Assembly (NCBI GenBank): GCA_041739275.1
Contig: JBGSOF010000028.1
Span: 1 to 64,000, forward strand
Length of the DNA: 64,000 nt
Source: WGMI01 sp041739275
Lineage (GTDB): Bacteria; Bacteroidota; Bacteroidia; Flavobacteriales; Schleiferiaceae
Direction of reading: 5' to 3'
Below the pieces are notes generated by a model. That model saw only the letters and a list, made by a program, of their open reading frames with translations, made no database searches and had not been told where the DNA came from. The position numbers and the translations under genes are program-made. Of this stretch, positions 8,559-17,294 are shown in pieces. Each line of letters opens with the position of its first letter. The stretch's first letter is position 1.

Positions 8559-8581
8559 TTTGAGCCGCGTAGGGCATCCAA

Positions 8582-8589
8582 TACTTTTG
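8582..8589 (+). promoter_or_regulatory. Promoter -7 element of the second Crp/Fnr gene
   Basis: TACTTTTG matches TAnnTTTG exactly and lies 14 nt before ATG 8604. With the operator at 8547-8558 it forms a plausible activator-dependent promoter. Confidence 0.6.
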
Positions 8590-8603
8590 GTGCCATACGG
8601 GTG

Positions 8604-9281
8604 ATGAAGAACACAACTGAACATACGCGCACAGAGCTTATTGAGGGTCTTTTTCCCGATGCCCCCTCCGCCTTTGTGGATCGCTTGTCTCAACCCGGAA
8701 GGCAAAAACTCTACGCAGCCGAAGAGTTGATTTTTGCTCAAGGAGCAGCGGTGGACGGCATACACTTGATCATAGACGGGGTCGCAAGGCTTCAAATCGA
8801 ACGAGGTGTCGGGGTAGACTGGGCGCGTTCGGGCGATTGGCTCGGGCTCGTCGACCTCATCGGCAATCGACCGCACAAACACAATGCGAGGGTTCATTCT
8901 CCTGAGCTCGATTCTTGTTATCTCGAAAAGGAATCTTTTTTTGATTTGGTTGCGGGCTTCCCTCAAATAGGTCTGCCTATTTTACAGCGATTGACCAGCG
9001 ACATACACCGGGTCGAAGACCGACTCACCGATTGGAAAGGTGCAGGGGTGTCCGATCGACTTGAGTCGATGTTTATTTCGCTCAGAAAGCGCTTTGGTTT
9101 AGACTCCGAGGGGTTTATTCGAATTCATCTCAACCCCGGTCAAATGGCCGATTGGATTGGCGCGAATCGCACCACGGTCTATCGACGGCTCAAGAGCCTT
9201 GAAGAACTCGGAAGAATTGAATTTCAGCAGAGCCGCGTTCGGCTTCTTCAGAGCCCCGAACCGAAAGGCGAGTACGGATAG
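8604..9281 (+). CDS. Crp/Fnr family transcriptional regulator
   Basis: A 225-aa regulator with a cyclic-nucleotide-binding-like sensor domain (about 20-130; FAQGAAVDGIHLIIDGVARL) and a C-terminal helix-turn-helix (about 180-215; MADWIGANRTTVYRRLKSLEELG). Unlike the upstream Fnr-like protein it lacks an N-terminal CxxC. The frame is open upstream from TTG 8553, but that codon lies in the palindromic operator and upstream of the -7 element, so ATG 8604 is chosen (GTG 8601 is possible). Its last 34 nt overlap the end of the convergent hflX gene. The ligand is unknown; regulation through TGACAATTGTCA is likely. Confidence 0.84.
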   Translation: MKNTTEHTRTELIEGLFPDAPSAFVDRLSQPGRQKLYAAEELIFAQGAAVDGIHLIIDGVARLQIERGVGVDWARSGDWLGLVDLIGNRPHKHNARVHSPELDSCYLEKESFFDLVAGFPQIGLPILQRLTSDIHRVEDRLTDWKGAGVSDRLESMFISLRKRFGLDSEGFIRIHLNPGQMADWIGANRTTVYRRLKSLEELGRIEFQQSRVRLLQSPEPKGEYG

Positions 9282-10426
9282 CGCTTGGCGTAAATGCCCT
9301 GAACCAAATAGCCGATCGTGCTGCGGAACTCGTCCATGTTCGTGGCGTTCAAGGCCGAAACGAACACCACTTGATTGTGCATTCGAGCCATCCAAGTTTT
9401 TTGGAGTTTTTCGATGCGGTCTTGTCGTTCTTCGACGGGGAAACTCTCCAGGTAAAGGTCGATTTTGTTGAACACCAATAGAGTGTCCGTTTCGGCGGCG
9501 CCAAGTTCCGCAATGGTCTGTCTCACGACCTCCAATTGTTCTTCGAACTGAGGGTGGGCGAGATCGCAAACGCACAGCAGCAAATCGCTCTCGCGAATTT
9601 CGTCCAATGTCGATTTGAAAGATTCGACCAACTGAGTGGGCAGTTTCCGAATAAACCCGACCGTGTCTGACAGCAGAAAAGGCACCTTGCCGATGACCAC
9701 TTTGCGCACCGTCGTGTCGAGCGTGGCGAAGAGTTTGTTTTCAGCAAATACATCGGCCTTGCTCAACACATTCATCAAAGTCGATTTGCCGACGTTGGTG
9801 TAGCCTACCAAAGCCACTCGAACCATCGGAGCTCTCGAACTCCTCTGAGTCGACATTTGACGGTCGATCTTGCCCAATTGGTCTTTGAGCAAACGAATTC
9901 GGTCTCGGACAATCCGGCGGTCGGTTTCAATTTCGGTTTCTCCGGGCCCCTTCATTCCGATGCCTCCTTTTTGTTTGGACAAGTGGGTCCACATGCCCGT
10001 GAGCCTGGGGAGTAGGTATTGATACTGGGCCAATTCGACCTGTGTTCTCGCGTAACTCGTCACAGCGCGGGTCGCGAAGATGTCGAGAATCAAATGCGTG
10101 CGATCGATCACCTTGCATTCGAACGCTTGCTCGAGGTTTTTTAACTGACTGGGGCTCAGTTCATCGTCAAAAATTACAAGGTCGAGCTCGTTCTCTTTTA
10201 CATAGGTGGCGATTTCTTCCACCTTGCCGCTTCCGATATAGGTTCGAGGTTGGGGAATGTCGACCCTCTGTTTAAATATGCGCTCGACGCGGGCACCTGC
10301 CGTATCGGCCAAAAAAGCGAGCTCTTCCAGAAACTCAGCGAGTTTTTCTTCGGGTTGTCGCTGGCTAAAACAGCCCACCAAGACCGCGCGTTCTTCTGTG
10401 CTTCGCGGTTTAAATATTTCGATCAA
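9248..10426 (-). CDS. hflX: Ribosome-associated GTPase HflX
   Basis: HflX binds 50S or 70S ribosomes and helps split stalled ones. The 392-aa protein has the glycine-rich N-terminal HflX domain (YIGSGKVEEI near residue 65; ELSPSQLKNLE near 90), a coiled linker (KQKGGIGMKGPGETEIETD near 150), then the G domain with GYTNVGKST (G1), DTVGF (G3) and NKID (G4). Start is TTG 10426: an in-frame stop lies 12 nt upstream and no ATG is available before the domain. The 3' end overlaps the convergent Crp/Fnr gene by 34 nt. Confidence 0.94.
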   Translation of the reverse strand: MIEIFKPRSTEERAVLVGCFSQRQPEEKLAEFLEELAFLADTAGARVERIFKQRVDIPQPRTYIGSGKVEEIATYVKENELDLVIFDDELSPSQLKNLEQAFECKVIDRTHLILDIFATRAVTSYARTQVELAQYQYLLPRLTGMWTHLSKQKGGIGMKGPGETEIETDRRIVRDRIRLLKDQLGKIDRQMSTQRSSRAPMVRVALVGYTNVGKSTLMNVLSKADVFAENKLFATLDTTVRKVVIGKVPFLLSDTVGFIRKLPTQLVESFKSTLDEIRESDLLLCVCDLAHPQFEEQLEVVRQTIAELGAAETDTLLVFNKIDLYLESFPVEERQDRIEKLQKTWMARMHNQVVFVSALNATNMDEFRSTIGYLVQGIYAKRYPYSPFGSGL

Positions 10427-10470
10427 AAGCCGGGATTATTCGTGGAGAAAGTCAGGATACAGATTCTGAA

Positions 10471-10498
10471 AGAGCATTCGCTTTGCCGGGAATGCTCT
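10471..10498. other. Hairpin between a membrane-protein gene and hflX
   Basis: AGAGCATTC (10471-10479) and GAATGCTCT (10490-10498) form a perfect 9-bp stem with a 10-nt loop. It lies between two leftward genes, just past the membrane-protein gene (stop at 10507). Read leftward it is followed only by CTTTCAG rather than a long T-run, so it may be a weak terminator or an mRNA-end stabiliser. Confidence 0.5.
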
Positions 10499-10506
10499 GA
10501 ACGCGT

Positions 10507-10920
10507 TTATCCAAAAAACGGGAAGCGATCCCAAGGAATCCTGCTCAACATCAGCAGCCAAGCGCCGACAATCAAAAACAGGGTGGAGCGTTTGGTTTCG
10601 GGAAACTGCCGCTTGAGCTTGCTGCTCGCCACAGTAATCAAAACGATCATAAGGATCATTGTCGAAATGTGTTCCAAAGCGTAAAATCGCAAGGCGGAAT
10701 TTTTCATCACCCCTTCTTGAGCAAAGAGCTTATAGCCCAAGGGTCCTGTGAAATAAAGCCACAGACCCAAGAGAAACTGTACATGGGCAGTCGCCAAAAG
10801 CGGTGCTCGGAGTTTTTGGGTGAGTGGGTTTTTCGAGAAGGCAAACACGGCCAGCAAGGGCAGTCCGAAGATCAAAATGAAAGCGAGAAGGCCGTGAAGG
10901 GTGAGGATGGTGGAATTCAA
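10507..10920 (-). CDS. Small four-helix membrane protein, 'cytochrome b'-annotated family of flavobacteria
   Basis: The 137-aa integral membrane protein has four hydrophobic segments, about residues 5-27, 38-58, 78-98 and 110-130. Histidines sit in or next to helices (LHGLL, TAHVQF, ALEHIST). The layout SALRFYALEH...LSRIPW is shared with a flavobacterial family often labelled cytochrome B, though haem binding is unproven to my knowledge. Start is TTG 10920; no ATG is in frame upstream. A -7 element TAACTTTG (10941-10948) sits 20 nt upstream and overlaps the stop codon of the preceding gene. Confidence 0.7.
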   Translation of the reverse strand: MNSTILTLHGLLAFILIFGLPLLAVFAFSKNPLTQKLRAPLLATAHVQFLLGLWLYFTGPLGYKLFAQEGVMKNSALRFYALEHISTMILMIVLITVASSKLKRQFPETKRSTLFLIVGAWLLMLSRIPWDRFPFFG

Positions 10921-10940
10921 TGCCGGGTATTTGGGTTGGA

Positions 10941-10948
10941 CAAAGTTA
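10941..10948 (-). promoter_or_regulatory. Promoter -7 element overlapping the upstream stop codon
   Basis: Read leftward, TAACTTTG matches TAnnTTTG exactly. Its TAA is the stop codon of the gene at 10946-11476, so the membrane-protein gene at 10507-10920 appears to have its own promoter embedded in the gene end. Confidence 0.55.
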
Positions 10949-11476
10949 GCGACCCACCGCAGGCAAAGAGGCGTTTTGTTGCGTAATGCGGCTCAAAGAG
11001 CGAATCACTCGATTTACGGCCGAGCGAGGCAAGAGAGTCATATCTACGGTTCGAATCTGTTTGGTCTTCTGTCCGCCATCGGTTTCGAGGATCAAAACCA
11101 ACTTGCGATTCAGCAGGCTCTTGCGAATTGAAAAATCGACCACTTTGCGCTTTGGGAATTCATAGCGCACCTGACCCATTCCCTTGAGTCCCGGGGCAAA
11201 AAGGCTTCGGGAGTGAATGTGAAGAATCTCGTAGCTGTCGTCGTAAGCGAAATACGTAAAGCGCAAAATCGAAAGAGCGATGAGGGGCACACCTGCAAAA
11301 ATGGCCAGGTAGTGGTAGTCGAACCAATTGGCCCAACTGCCGTGAAACTGGCTCAAAATCAAGTCTCCCAGCACAAGCATGAGCAAGAACAACACCAAAG
11401 CGCGCAGCGCCCTAAAGGTGCTGAGGTTATCGACTTGAGTGTACTTGAGGTGATTCGGGTGAAGCTTTGATTTCAA
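10946..11476 (-). CDS. Membrane protein with two helices and a PH-like cytoplasmic domain; function unknown
   Basis: I do not recognise a named family. The 176-aa product has two hydrophobic segments (about residues 26-44 and 56-75), then a soluble domain (about 78-160) with alternating beta-strand-like stretches (YEILHIHSRSLFAPG, RKVVDFSIRKSLLNRKLVLIL, KQIRTVDMTLL) resembling bacterial PH-like domains. Start is TTG 11476 and is uncertain because there is no nearby ATG. It lies downstream of pgi across a 162-nt AT-rich gap and upstream of the small membrane protein. Confidence 0.6.
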   Translation of the reverse strand: MKSKLHPNHLKYTQVDNLSTFRALRALVLFLLMLVLGDLILSQFHGSWANWFDYHYLAIFAGVPLIALSILRFTYFAYDDSYEILHIHSRSLFAPGLKGMGQVRYEFPKRKVVDFSIRKSLLNRKLVLILETDGGQKTKQIRTVDMTLLPRSAVNRVIRSLSRITQQNASLPAVGR

Positions 11477-11638
11477 GTATCGGTTCCTCGACAGATTTCT
11501 AAGTAATGTATGCTCAAAGATGCAACAGCGCTTTTTGAGGCTATTACAACGAAAAGATAATAAAATCAGCTTTTATGAACACGGTTATTCATATTCACTG
11601 ACTTTACACTCATTGTAACGAGTAATAGCGCATGGTGT

Positions 11639-13294
11639 TTAACGCGGGCGAGCCCTTGAAATACGTTCTAGATTCTTGCGGGTAAACTCGTCCTTCACTT
11701 GGGTTAAATCATTTTTAATCAGAGCATTAAGAATTGGCTTTGCAAGCCTTTTTCCAAGTTCCACACCCCACTGATCGAAGCTGAAAATGTTCCAGACCAC
11801 GCCCTGCACAAAGATTTTATGTTCGTACAGCGCAGTCAGCATCCCGAGATAATACGGATCGAGACGGGGGAGGAGCAGCGTATTCGAAGGCCGATTTCCT
11901 TCAAAAACCCGAAAAGGAGTCAGTTCAACAATATCTTGCTCACTGAGGCCCTCCTTGCGCATGGCAAGCACTGCTTCTTCAGCCGAAAGTCCATTCATAA
12001 ATGCTTCGGCCTGAGCGAGCATGTTGGCTAAGAGCATGGAGTGTTGATCGCCCAAGGCGTACATGGGTTCGACACAGCCAATAAAGTCGACGGGTACTCG
12101 GTCGCTGCCCTGGTGCAGGCATTGATAAAACGCGTGTTGGCCGTTGGTGCCCGGTTCGCCCCAAATCACGGGAGCGGTGGCATACTCGAGCGGTTTCCCG
12201 TCGCGTCCCGTCATCTTTCCATTGCTCTCCATGTCGGCCTGCTGCAAGAAAGCCGAAAAGCGACTGAGATTCTGGTCGTAGGGCAGAACTGCATAGCTCC
12301 TGAAATCGAGAAAATTTCGGTACCAAATGCCCATCATCCCCATCAACACGGGAATGTTGCGGTCAAAATCGGCCGTGCGAAAGTGCTCGTCCGCGCTTTC
12401 AGCTCCGCGGAGCAATTCTTCAAAGCGATCGAAGCCGAGTCCGAGGCACAGAGACAGCCCAATGGCCGACCAAAGCGAATAGCGCCCGCCGACCCAGTCC
12501 CAAAACTCGAACATGTTTTCAGGGTCAATTCCAAAGGCTTGAACGGCTTCTAGATTGGTCGAAACAGCGCAAAAGTGAAATCTGGCCGCAGATTCGGGCA
12601 TTCCATTTTCAAGCATCCAGCGCTTGGCCGCTTCGGCATTGGCCATGGTCTCCTGAGTGGTAAACGTCTTGGATGCGATGATGAACAAGCACTCTTCGGG
12701 CTTCAGCTTCGCGAGCAAAGGCGCCAAGTGCGCTCCGTCGACATTGGAAACATAAAACACCTCGAGCTCGCTTTTTCGATGCGATTTTAGGGCTTCGTAG
12801 ACCATGGCAGGGCCCAAATCTGAGCCACCGATGCCTATGTTGATCACCTTTCGAAGAGAACCTCCGGTCCACGATCGATGAGTGCCCGAAAGAACTTTTT
12901 CAGAGAAGCGTTTCATTCGGTCCAATACTGCTCGAATGTCCGGACGAACATCGTGGGAATCGACGTACAACGCATCAGTTGATCGGCTTCGAAGTGCGGT
13001 GTGCAATACCGATCGCCGCTCTGTCTCGTTGATGGGCTCGCCTCGAAACATCGCCTCTATGGCCGAGGGCAATTCCATGGTTTTCGCGAGCGACAAGAGC
13101 AGCTCGAGAATTTCGCGGTCCAAAGCAGCTCTCGAATAGTCGAACACCACTGAGTTCAATTCGGCGCAAAAGCGGTCTGCTCTCCCGACTTCATTCTTAA
13201 CAATCTCTTTAAGAGACTTTTGTGAAAAAGCCTGAGACATAGCTTCGAGTTTTTTCCACTCTGAAGTTTTATTGGGATGGGCTTTTGACAACAT
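11639..13294 (-). CDS. pgi: Glucose-6-phosphate isomerase
   Basis: Interconverts glucose 6-phosphate and fructose 6-phosphate in the cytoplasm. The 551-aa length is typical of the long bacterial/eukaryotic form. Visible signatures include NIGIGGSDLGPAM (about 150-162), IASKTFTTQETM (about 208-219), WDWVGGRYSLWSAIGL (about 265-280; the first PGI signature), GEPGTNGQHAFYQ with the catalytic glutamate/histidine region (about 380) and GVVWNIFSFDQWGVELGK near 500 (second signature). ATG 13294 is preferred over TTG 13297. A TAGATTTG -7 element at 13312-13319 serves it, divergent from the desaturase promoter. Confidence 0.96.
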   Translation of the reverse strand: MLSKAHPNKTSEWKKLEAMSQAFSQKSLKEIVKNEVGRADRFCAELNSVVFDYSRAALDREILELLLSLAKTMELPSAIEAMFRGEPINETERRSVLHTALRSRSTDALYVDSHDVRPDIRAVLDRMKRFSEKVLSGTHRSWTGGSLRKVINIGIGGSDLGPAMVYEALKSHRKSELEVFYVSNVDGAHLAPLLAKLKPEECLFIIASKTFTTQETMANAEAAKRWMLENGMPESAARFHFCAVSTNLEAVQAFGIDPENMFEFWDWVGGRYSLWSAIGLSLCLGLGFDRFEELLRGAESADEHFRTADFDRNIPVLMGMMGIWYRNFLDFRSYAVLPYDQNLSRFSAFLQQADMESNGKMTGRDGKPLEYATAPVIWGEPGTNGQHAFYQCLHQGSDRVPVDFIGCVEPMYALGDQHSMLLANMLAQAEAFMNGLSAEEAVLAMRKEGLSEQDIVELTPFRVFEGNRPSNTLLLPRLDPYYLGMLTALYEHKIFVQGVVWNIFSFDQWGVELGKRLAKPILNALIKNDLTQVKDEFTRKNLERISRARPR

Positions 13295-13311
13295 CAAAAG
13301 GGTGATTTGTC

Positions 13312-13319
13312 CAAATCTA
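13312..13319 (-). promoter_or_regulatory. Promoter -7 element of pgi
   Basis: Read leftward, TAGATTTG matches TAnnTTTG exactly, 17 nt before ATG 13294. It lies back-to-back with the desaturase -7 element at 13334-13341. Confidence 0.55.
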
Positions 13320-13333
13320 AGTTCGCCGAGCGG

Positions 13334-13341
13334 TACCTTTG
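13334..13341 (+). promoter_or_regulatory. Promoter -7 element of the desaturase gene
   Basis: TACCTTTG matches TAnnTTTG exactly and ends 6 nt before ATG 13348, predicting an almost leaderless mRNA. The TTG inside the element is the start of a slightly longer frame, which this promoter argues against. Confidence 0.55.
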
Positions 13342-13347
13342 CAACGT

Positions 13348-14430
13348 ATGCACGGATTCCCCACCTTCGATCACCGAATTGGCAGCGATTTTCGAAAAGA
13401 GCTCAATCGCCGCGTCGACGAGTTTCTCCGCCACCGCGGCAAACACGCCACATTTAGCTTGCACGTCAAAGCGGTCGTTCTGTTTGCGGCTTATCTCATT
13501 CCCTTGGCGATCATTCAGTTCGTTCCGATGCCGGTGGCTTTGCAGCTCGGTCTATGGGGGCTGATGGGCTTGGCCATGGCGGGCATTGGGATGAATGTCA
13601 TGCACGACGCAAACCACGGGAGTTGGTCGAGCAATCCCATCATTAACAAGATTTACGGCTCCAGCATCTATTTGTTGGCCGGTCTCCCGCTCAACTGGAA
13701 AATCCAGCACAATTATTTACACCATCAGTTTACCAATGTCCATGGGCTCGACGAAGACGTCGAAGTCAACGGAGTGTTGCGGCTCCACCGCTCTGAAAAG
13801 AGGATTTGGTTTCATCGCTTCCAGCACGTGTACGCCTTAGGGCTCTACGCCTTGCTCACCATAAATTGGGCTTTGATCAAAGACTTCAACAAGCTCGTCA
13901 AATACCGCAAATTGGGGCTACTCGACAAATTCAAGGCAAATACGCGCCTCGAGCTCGTGAAACTGATCGCCGCCAAGGTGTTCTATTTTTCGTTGTTTTT
14001 GATTCTTCCGATGATTTTCTCTCCCCAAAGCGCCTGGTCTATCGCGCTCGGCTTTGTATTGATGCACTTGATCGGCGGTGTGGTGCTCAGCGTCATCTTT
14101 CAACTCGCACACATTCTCGAGGAGGTTGAAATGCCTTTGTGGGAAGGCGCCGAGCAGCTGAACAACGAGTGGATGATTCACCAACTTCAAACCACCGCGA
14201 ATTTCAGCGAAGGCCATCCGTTGATTACGTGGTATACCGGAGGGCTCAATCACCAGATCGAACACCATTTGTTTCCGCACATCAGCCATGCCCATTATCC
14301 GGCCATCGCACCCTTGGTTCGAAAGACGGCTCAGGAGTTTGGCTTGCCTTATCACAGCGAACCGAAGTTTTCGGGGGCTCTGGCCAATCACTTCCGAACG
14401 CTTCGACAGCTCGGGAGAGAAGCAGCTTAA
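13348..14430 (+). CDS. Membrane fatty-acid desaturase (acyl-lipid/front-end type)
   Basis: Di-iron integral membrane enzyme that introduces a double bond in fatty acyl chains. The 360-aa protein has the three histidine boxes of the family: HDANH (about 85-89), HNYLHHQ (about 120-126) and HQIEHH (about 305-310), the last in the Q-x-x-H-H form. Four hydrophobic segments surround them (about 38-75 and 205-250 are the clearest). No cytochrome b5 domain is present. Regiospecificity cannot be read from sequence. rlmN starts 14 nt downstream, so the two may be cotranscribed. Confidence 0.88.
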   Translation: MHGFPTFDHRIGSDFRKELNRRVDEFLRHRGKHATFSLHVKAVVLFAAYLIPLAIIQFVPMPVALQLGLWGLMGLAMAGIGMNVMHDANHGSWSSNPIINKIYGSSIYLLAGLPLNWKIQHNYLHHQFTNVHGLDEDVEVNGVLRLHRSEKRIWFHRFQHVYALGLYALLTINWALIKDFNKLVKYRKLGLLDKFKANTRLELVKLIAAKVFYFSLFLILPMIFSPQSAWSIALGFVLMHLIGGVVLSVIFQLAHILEEVEMPLWEGAEQLNNEWMIHQLQTTANFSEGHPLITWYTGGLNHQIEHHLFPHISHAHYPAIAPLVRKTAQEFGLPYHSEPKFSGALANHFRTLRQLGREAA

Positions 14431-14444
14431 GGCTGTTAGGCTCT

Positions 14445-15497
14445 ATGTCTGAGCTCAAGAGAGACCTGCGCGCGATTAAAGAAGACGATCTTGTCGCCTA
14501 CCTCAAGTCGATCGAGCAACCACGGTACAGAGCGGCTCAGATTTTCGAATGGTTGTGGGAAAAAGCAGCGGTTGATGTCGATTCGATGTCCAATCTTCCG
14601 CTTTCGCTCCGAATCAAACTCAAAGAGGACTTCGAGCTCCGTCCTGCTCAATTTAGTCAGGTACAGCAGAGTAAAGACGGGACTATCAAGAATGCGGTTT
14701 CGCTGCACGACGGTTTGGTCGTTGAAAGCGTACTGATTCCCACCGCGACCCGAACCACAGCATGTGTTTCATCTCAAGTGGGTTGCGCCCTCGATTGTCA
14801 GTTCTGCGCGACGGCTCGGCTCAAGCGCAAAAGAAACCTCAGCGCGGGCGAGATCTTCGATCAGGTAGCTCTGATTGGCAAACAAAGCGTGGAACACTTC
14901 GGCCGCCCTCTTTCGAACATTGTTTTTATGGGGATGGGCGAACCTCTGCTCAATTATGAGGAAGTGCTCGAATCGATCCGGAGAATTACTTCTCCGGAGG
15001 GGCTCGGCATGTCGGCCAAGCGCATCACCTTGTCTACGGTGGGTTTGCCCAAGCAAATTCGGAGACTCGCGCTCGAGCCTGTCCAAATCGGTCTAGCGGT
15101 TTCTCTGCATTCGGCCATCGACTCGAAGCGCAGCGAAATCATGCCAGTAAATCGAACAAATCCTCTCGAGGAGTTGATGAGCTCCTTGCAAGAGTGGTAT
15201 TCGCTCACAGGTCGAAAACCGACCTTTGAATACGTCGTTTGGAAGGGATTCAACGATCAAGTAGAAGATGCTCTGGCCCTTCGCGATTATTGCAGAAAGC
15301 TGCCGTGCAAGGTGAATTTGATCGAGTACAACGCCATCGGAGACCCGCGTTTTGAACAGGCAGATCCCGAAGCGGTCGAGATGTACAAAAGCATGCTCGA
15401 ATCAGACGGCGTGGTCGTCAACATTCGCCGAAGCCGCGGAAGAGACATAGACGCCGCCTGTGGTCAGCTCGCCAACCGCTCGGCTGAGGTTTCTTAA
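14445..15497 (+). CDS. rlmN: 23S rRNA/tRNA adenine-C2 methyltransferase RlmN
   Basis: Radical-SAM methyltransferase that makes 2-methyladenosine in 23S rRNA and some tRNAs. The 350-aa protein has the helix-rich N-terminal domain, the iron-sulfur motif CALDCQFC (CxxxCxxC) near residue 115, GMGEPLLNYEEV (about 162-173) and the C-terminal cysteine in DIDAACGQL that takes part in methyl transfer. The frame is open upstream inside the desaturase gene, but ATG 14445 gives the family start MSELKRDLRAI, 14 nt after the desaturase stop. Confidence 0.95.
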   Translation: MSELKRDLRAIKEDDLVAYLKSIEQPRYRAAQIFEWLWEKAAVDVDSMSNLPLSLRIKLKEDFELRPAQFSQVQQSKDGTIKNAVSLHDGLVVESVLIPTATRTTACVSSQVGCALDCQFCATARLKRKRNLSAGEIFDQVALIGKQSVEHFGRPLSNIVFMGMGEPLLNYEEVLESIRRITSPEGLGMSAKRITLSTVGLPKQIRRLALEPVQIGLAVSLHSAIDSKRSEIMPVNRTNPLEELMSSLQEWYSLTGRKPTFEYVVWKGFNDQVEDALALRDYCRKLPCKVNLIEYNAIGDPRFEQADPEAVEMYKSMLESDGVVVNIRRSRGRDIDAACGQLANRSAEVS

Positions 15498-15500
15498 CAA

Positions 15501-15551
15501 GACCAATTTCTGATGGTCGTCAAAAGTTTCTGAGGAGCACCCAAAATGGGT
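15501..15551. other. Two small hairpins after rlmN
   Basis: GACCA (15501-15505) pairs with TGGTC (15514-15518), and ACCCA (15539-15543) pairs with TGGGT (15547-15551), followed by TTAA. Neither has a convincing T-run. The remaining gap to 15719 (222 nt in all between rlmN and the convergent lipoprotein gene) holds no gene I can support. Confidence 0.3.
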
Positions 15552-15719
15552 TTAATCCCGCAACTTTAAACGCGTCCATTTCGAGTCCTCCTGTTGTTGT
15601 TTCTCAACTGCCGAAATCAAGATCAGCCGAGTCAAACAGGGGCGCGACGGATTCAAGCCGAACGCAGCCGTTTCCGGAATTACACCGACTCCGATTCCTA
15701 TCCCTTACCGCCTTCGAAC

Positions 15720-17282
15720 CTAAAGATTGTCGCAAAAATCTCCGAGTTCGAAACTGAAAGCATAGGTCGTTTGGTCGATTAAATTTCCGTTGGCCTCGAT
15801 CCATCCATCGTACCAAACCGCAAAATCGTATGTCTGACCTTGGGCGAGCAGATCGGTCTGCCCCATTCCATTGGCAACCCAGCCGAGATACATCCAGTAT
15901 GTACTGCCCGTCGGTCGGTAATAAACGTAGAAAGAAGGCCGAATCACCAGCCCGCTCACATCCTCGCAATACCCTTCGATATCGAGGGTAATCAACGGGT
16001 TGGCAGGCGGAAGATTGAAAGAGATCGAAGTGGCTCCATCGCAAATGTTGAATGGACTGCTCACGGCCAAGGGGTTGTTGCCCGAATAGGCATCTGAATA
16101 GCTGGCGTAGAGTTCGAGAATCACATCGAAATCGGGCACGTTGTAAAACGTAATGCTCAAGCCGTCGTACAAGTATTGAGTCGTCGTTGAATAGGATTGT
16201 GCGGGGTTGAGCGCGTTCACCATTTTGACCACATAATTCCCCGAACCTCCGTTGATGTTGACGGTCAAGGGAGAAGAGACCGAACAATTGATCCCGAAGA
16301 AGTCCACATTCCACCAACTCAAGTGATCGGTCGTAAAGCTCATTTGCAAACCTCCGGGTCCTGAGGCAACGAGCCCCGTTTGCTCATAAACCCACTGTTC
16401 TTCGGTCTCGTCGTAACTCCAAATTTCGATGGCATCGCCCGCGGCTATGGGGAGACCGGTTTGGGGATTGGTCAAATTCGCATCGAGCTCCATGGTGAGG
16501 CTCACCGGCTGGCTAAAACTCGTAACTTCTTGACCGTCCACAAAGAGATCAATGGCTGCAAAGCCCGCGCTGGTGAACGAAATATCCTGAGTAGAGCCCG
16601 AGGGGGTCATAGCTGAAGGTGCGATGAGTCCAACCGGATAGTTGGCCATAGATTCGGAATCATCCGTGTCGAAACCGGCAATTTGCGCTTCGAGGGTGGA
16701 TCCGTTGATCATTTGACCCGAAGAGTTGAAAAACTGAGTGCCTGCGGGCAGTTCAAGTTGGATTGCCTGATTTTTTGTCCCTGAGGCGTTTAAACTAAAA
16801 GTATGGCTCGTTGGGAGTGTATTGTTGGTCAAAGCGACACTTGACTGTAGAAAACCCACTCCATTGGGCAACTGATTGGTTTGCAGCAATGGGATCGTGA
16901 TGAGTTGCTGCTTCAGAGCCCCGAATTGCAGCAGTGTTCTCGAAGTGAGATAGCCATCTGCTTCTACAATCGCTGTGACTTCGACCGATGAGTTGTCGGG
17001 CAGTGCATCGGGGTCAACCCCAATAGCCAATTTACCTTCTTCAAAAATGAAATCTTTGGTTCCGGCGATGGTGTAAATCGAGCTGGCCTGATCGCCCACA
17101 AATCGAATCGTGGCATTCTGGGGTATTTGTCCGAGTGCGGCGGGATCAATCAGTTCGATCATGGCCGTGTATTCGAGCAATTCCGGGCTCAACTGAAAAT
17201 TAAAGTCCTTGAGCGGGTCTTTCTCGCAAGAGAGCGAGGCGAACAGCGCAAATGCAATAGAAGGGAAAAGTGTCTTTTTCAT
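15720..17282 (-). CDS. Predicted surface lipoprotein, function unknown
   Basis: The 520-aa product starts with a lipoprotein signal peptide with cleavage before Cys19 (FASLSC-EKD). The mature part is rich in beta-strand, Ser, Thr and Asn, with no family I recognise. It includes repeated calcium- or Ig-like stretches such as PNGVGFLQSSVALTNN, and ends with a domain carrying TYAFSFELGDFCDNL. An aspartate soon after the lipidated Cys (C-E-K-D) recalls the Bacteroidota lipoprotein export signal. It lies 12 nt downstream of the barrel-like protein gene at 17295-18074, so the pair is probably one operon. Confidence 0.65.
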   Translation of the reverse strand: MKKTLFPSIAFALFASLSCEKDPLKDFNFQLSPELLEYTAMIELIDPAALGQIPQNATIRFVGDQASSIYTIAGTKDFIFEEGKLAIGVDPDALPDNSSVEVTAIVEADGYLTSRTLLQFGALKQQLITIPLLQTNQLPNGVGFLQSSVALTNNTLPTSHTFSLNASGTKNQAIQLELPAGTQFFNSSGQMINGSTLEAQIAGFDTDDSESMANYPVGLIAPSAMTPSGSTQDISFTSAGFAAIDLFVDGQEVTSFSQPVSLTMELDANLTNPQTGLPIAAGDAIEIWSYDETEEQWVYEQTGLVASGPGGLQMSFTTDHLSWWNVDFFGINCSVSSPLTVNINGGSGNYVVKMVNALNPAQSYSTTTQYLYDGLSITFYNVPDFDVILELYASYSDAYSGNNPLAVSSPFNICDGATSISFNLPPANPLITLDIEGYCEDVSGLVIRPSFYVYYRPTGSTYWMYLGWVANGMGQTDLLAQGQTYDFAVWYDGWIEANGNLIDQTTYAFSFELGDFCDNL

Positions 17283-17294
17283 GGAAGCTGTCTT

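Noticed and set aside
14139..14444. Upstream extension of rlmN inside the desaturase gene
   Set aside because: It overlaps the desaturase coding region containing its third histidine box; the rlmN family starts at ATG 14445.
15498..15719. Possible tRNA or small RNA in the gap after rlmN
   Set aside because: A TTCAA-like string is present, but no cloverleaf can be drawn and no conserved boxes are seen.
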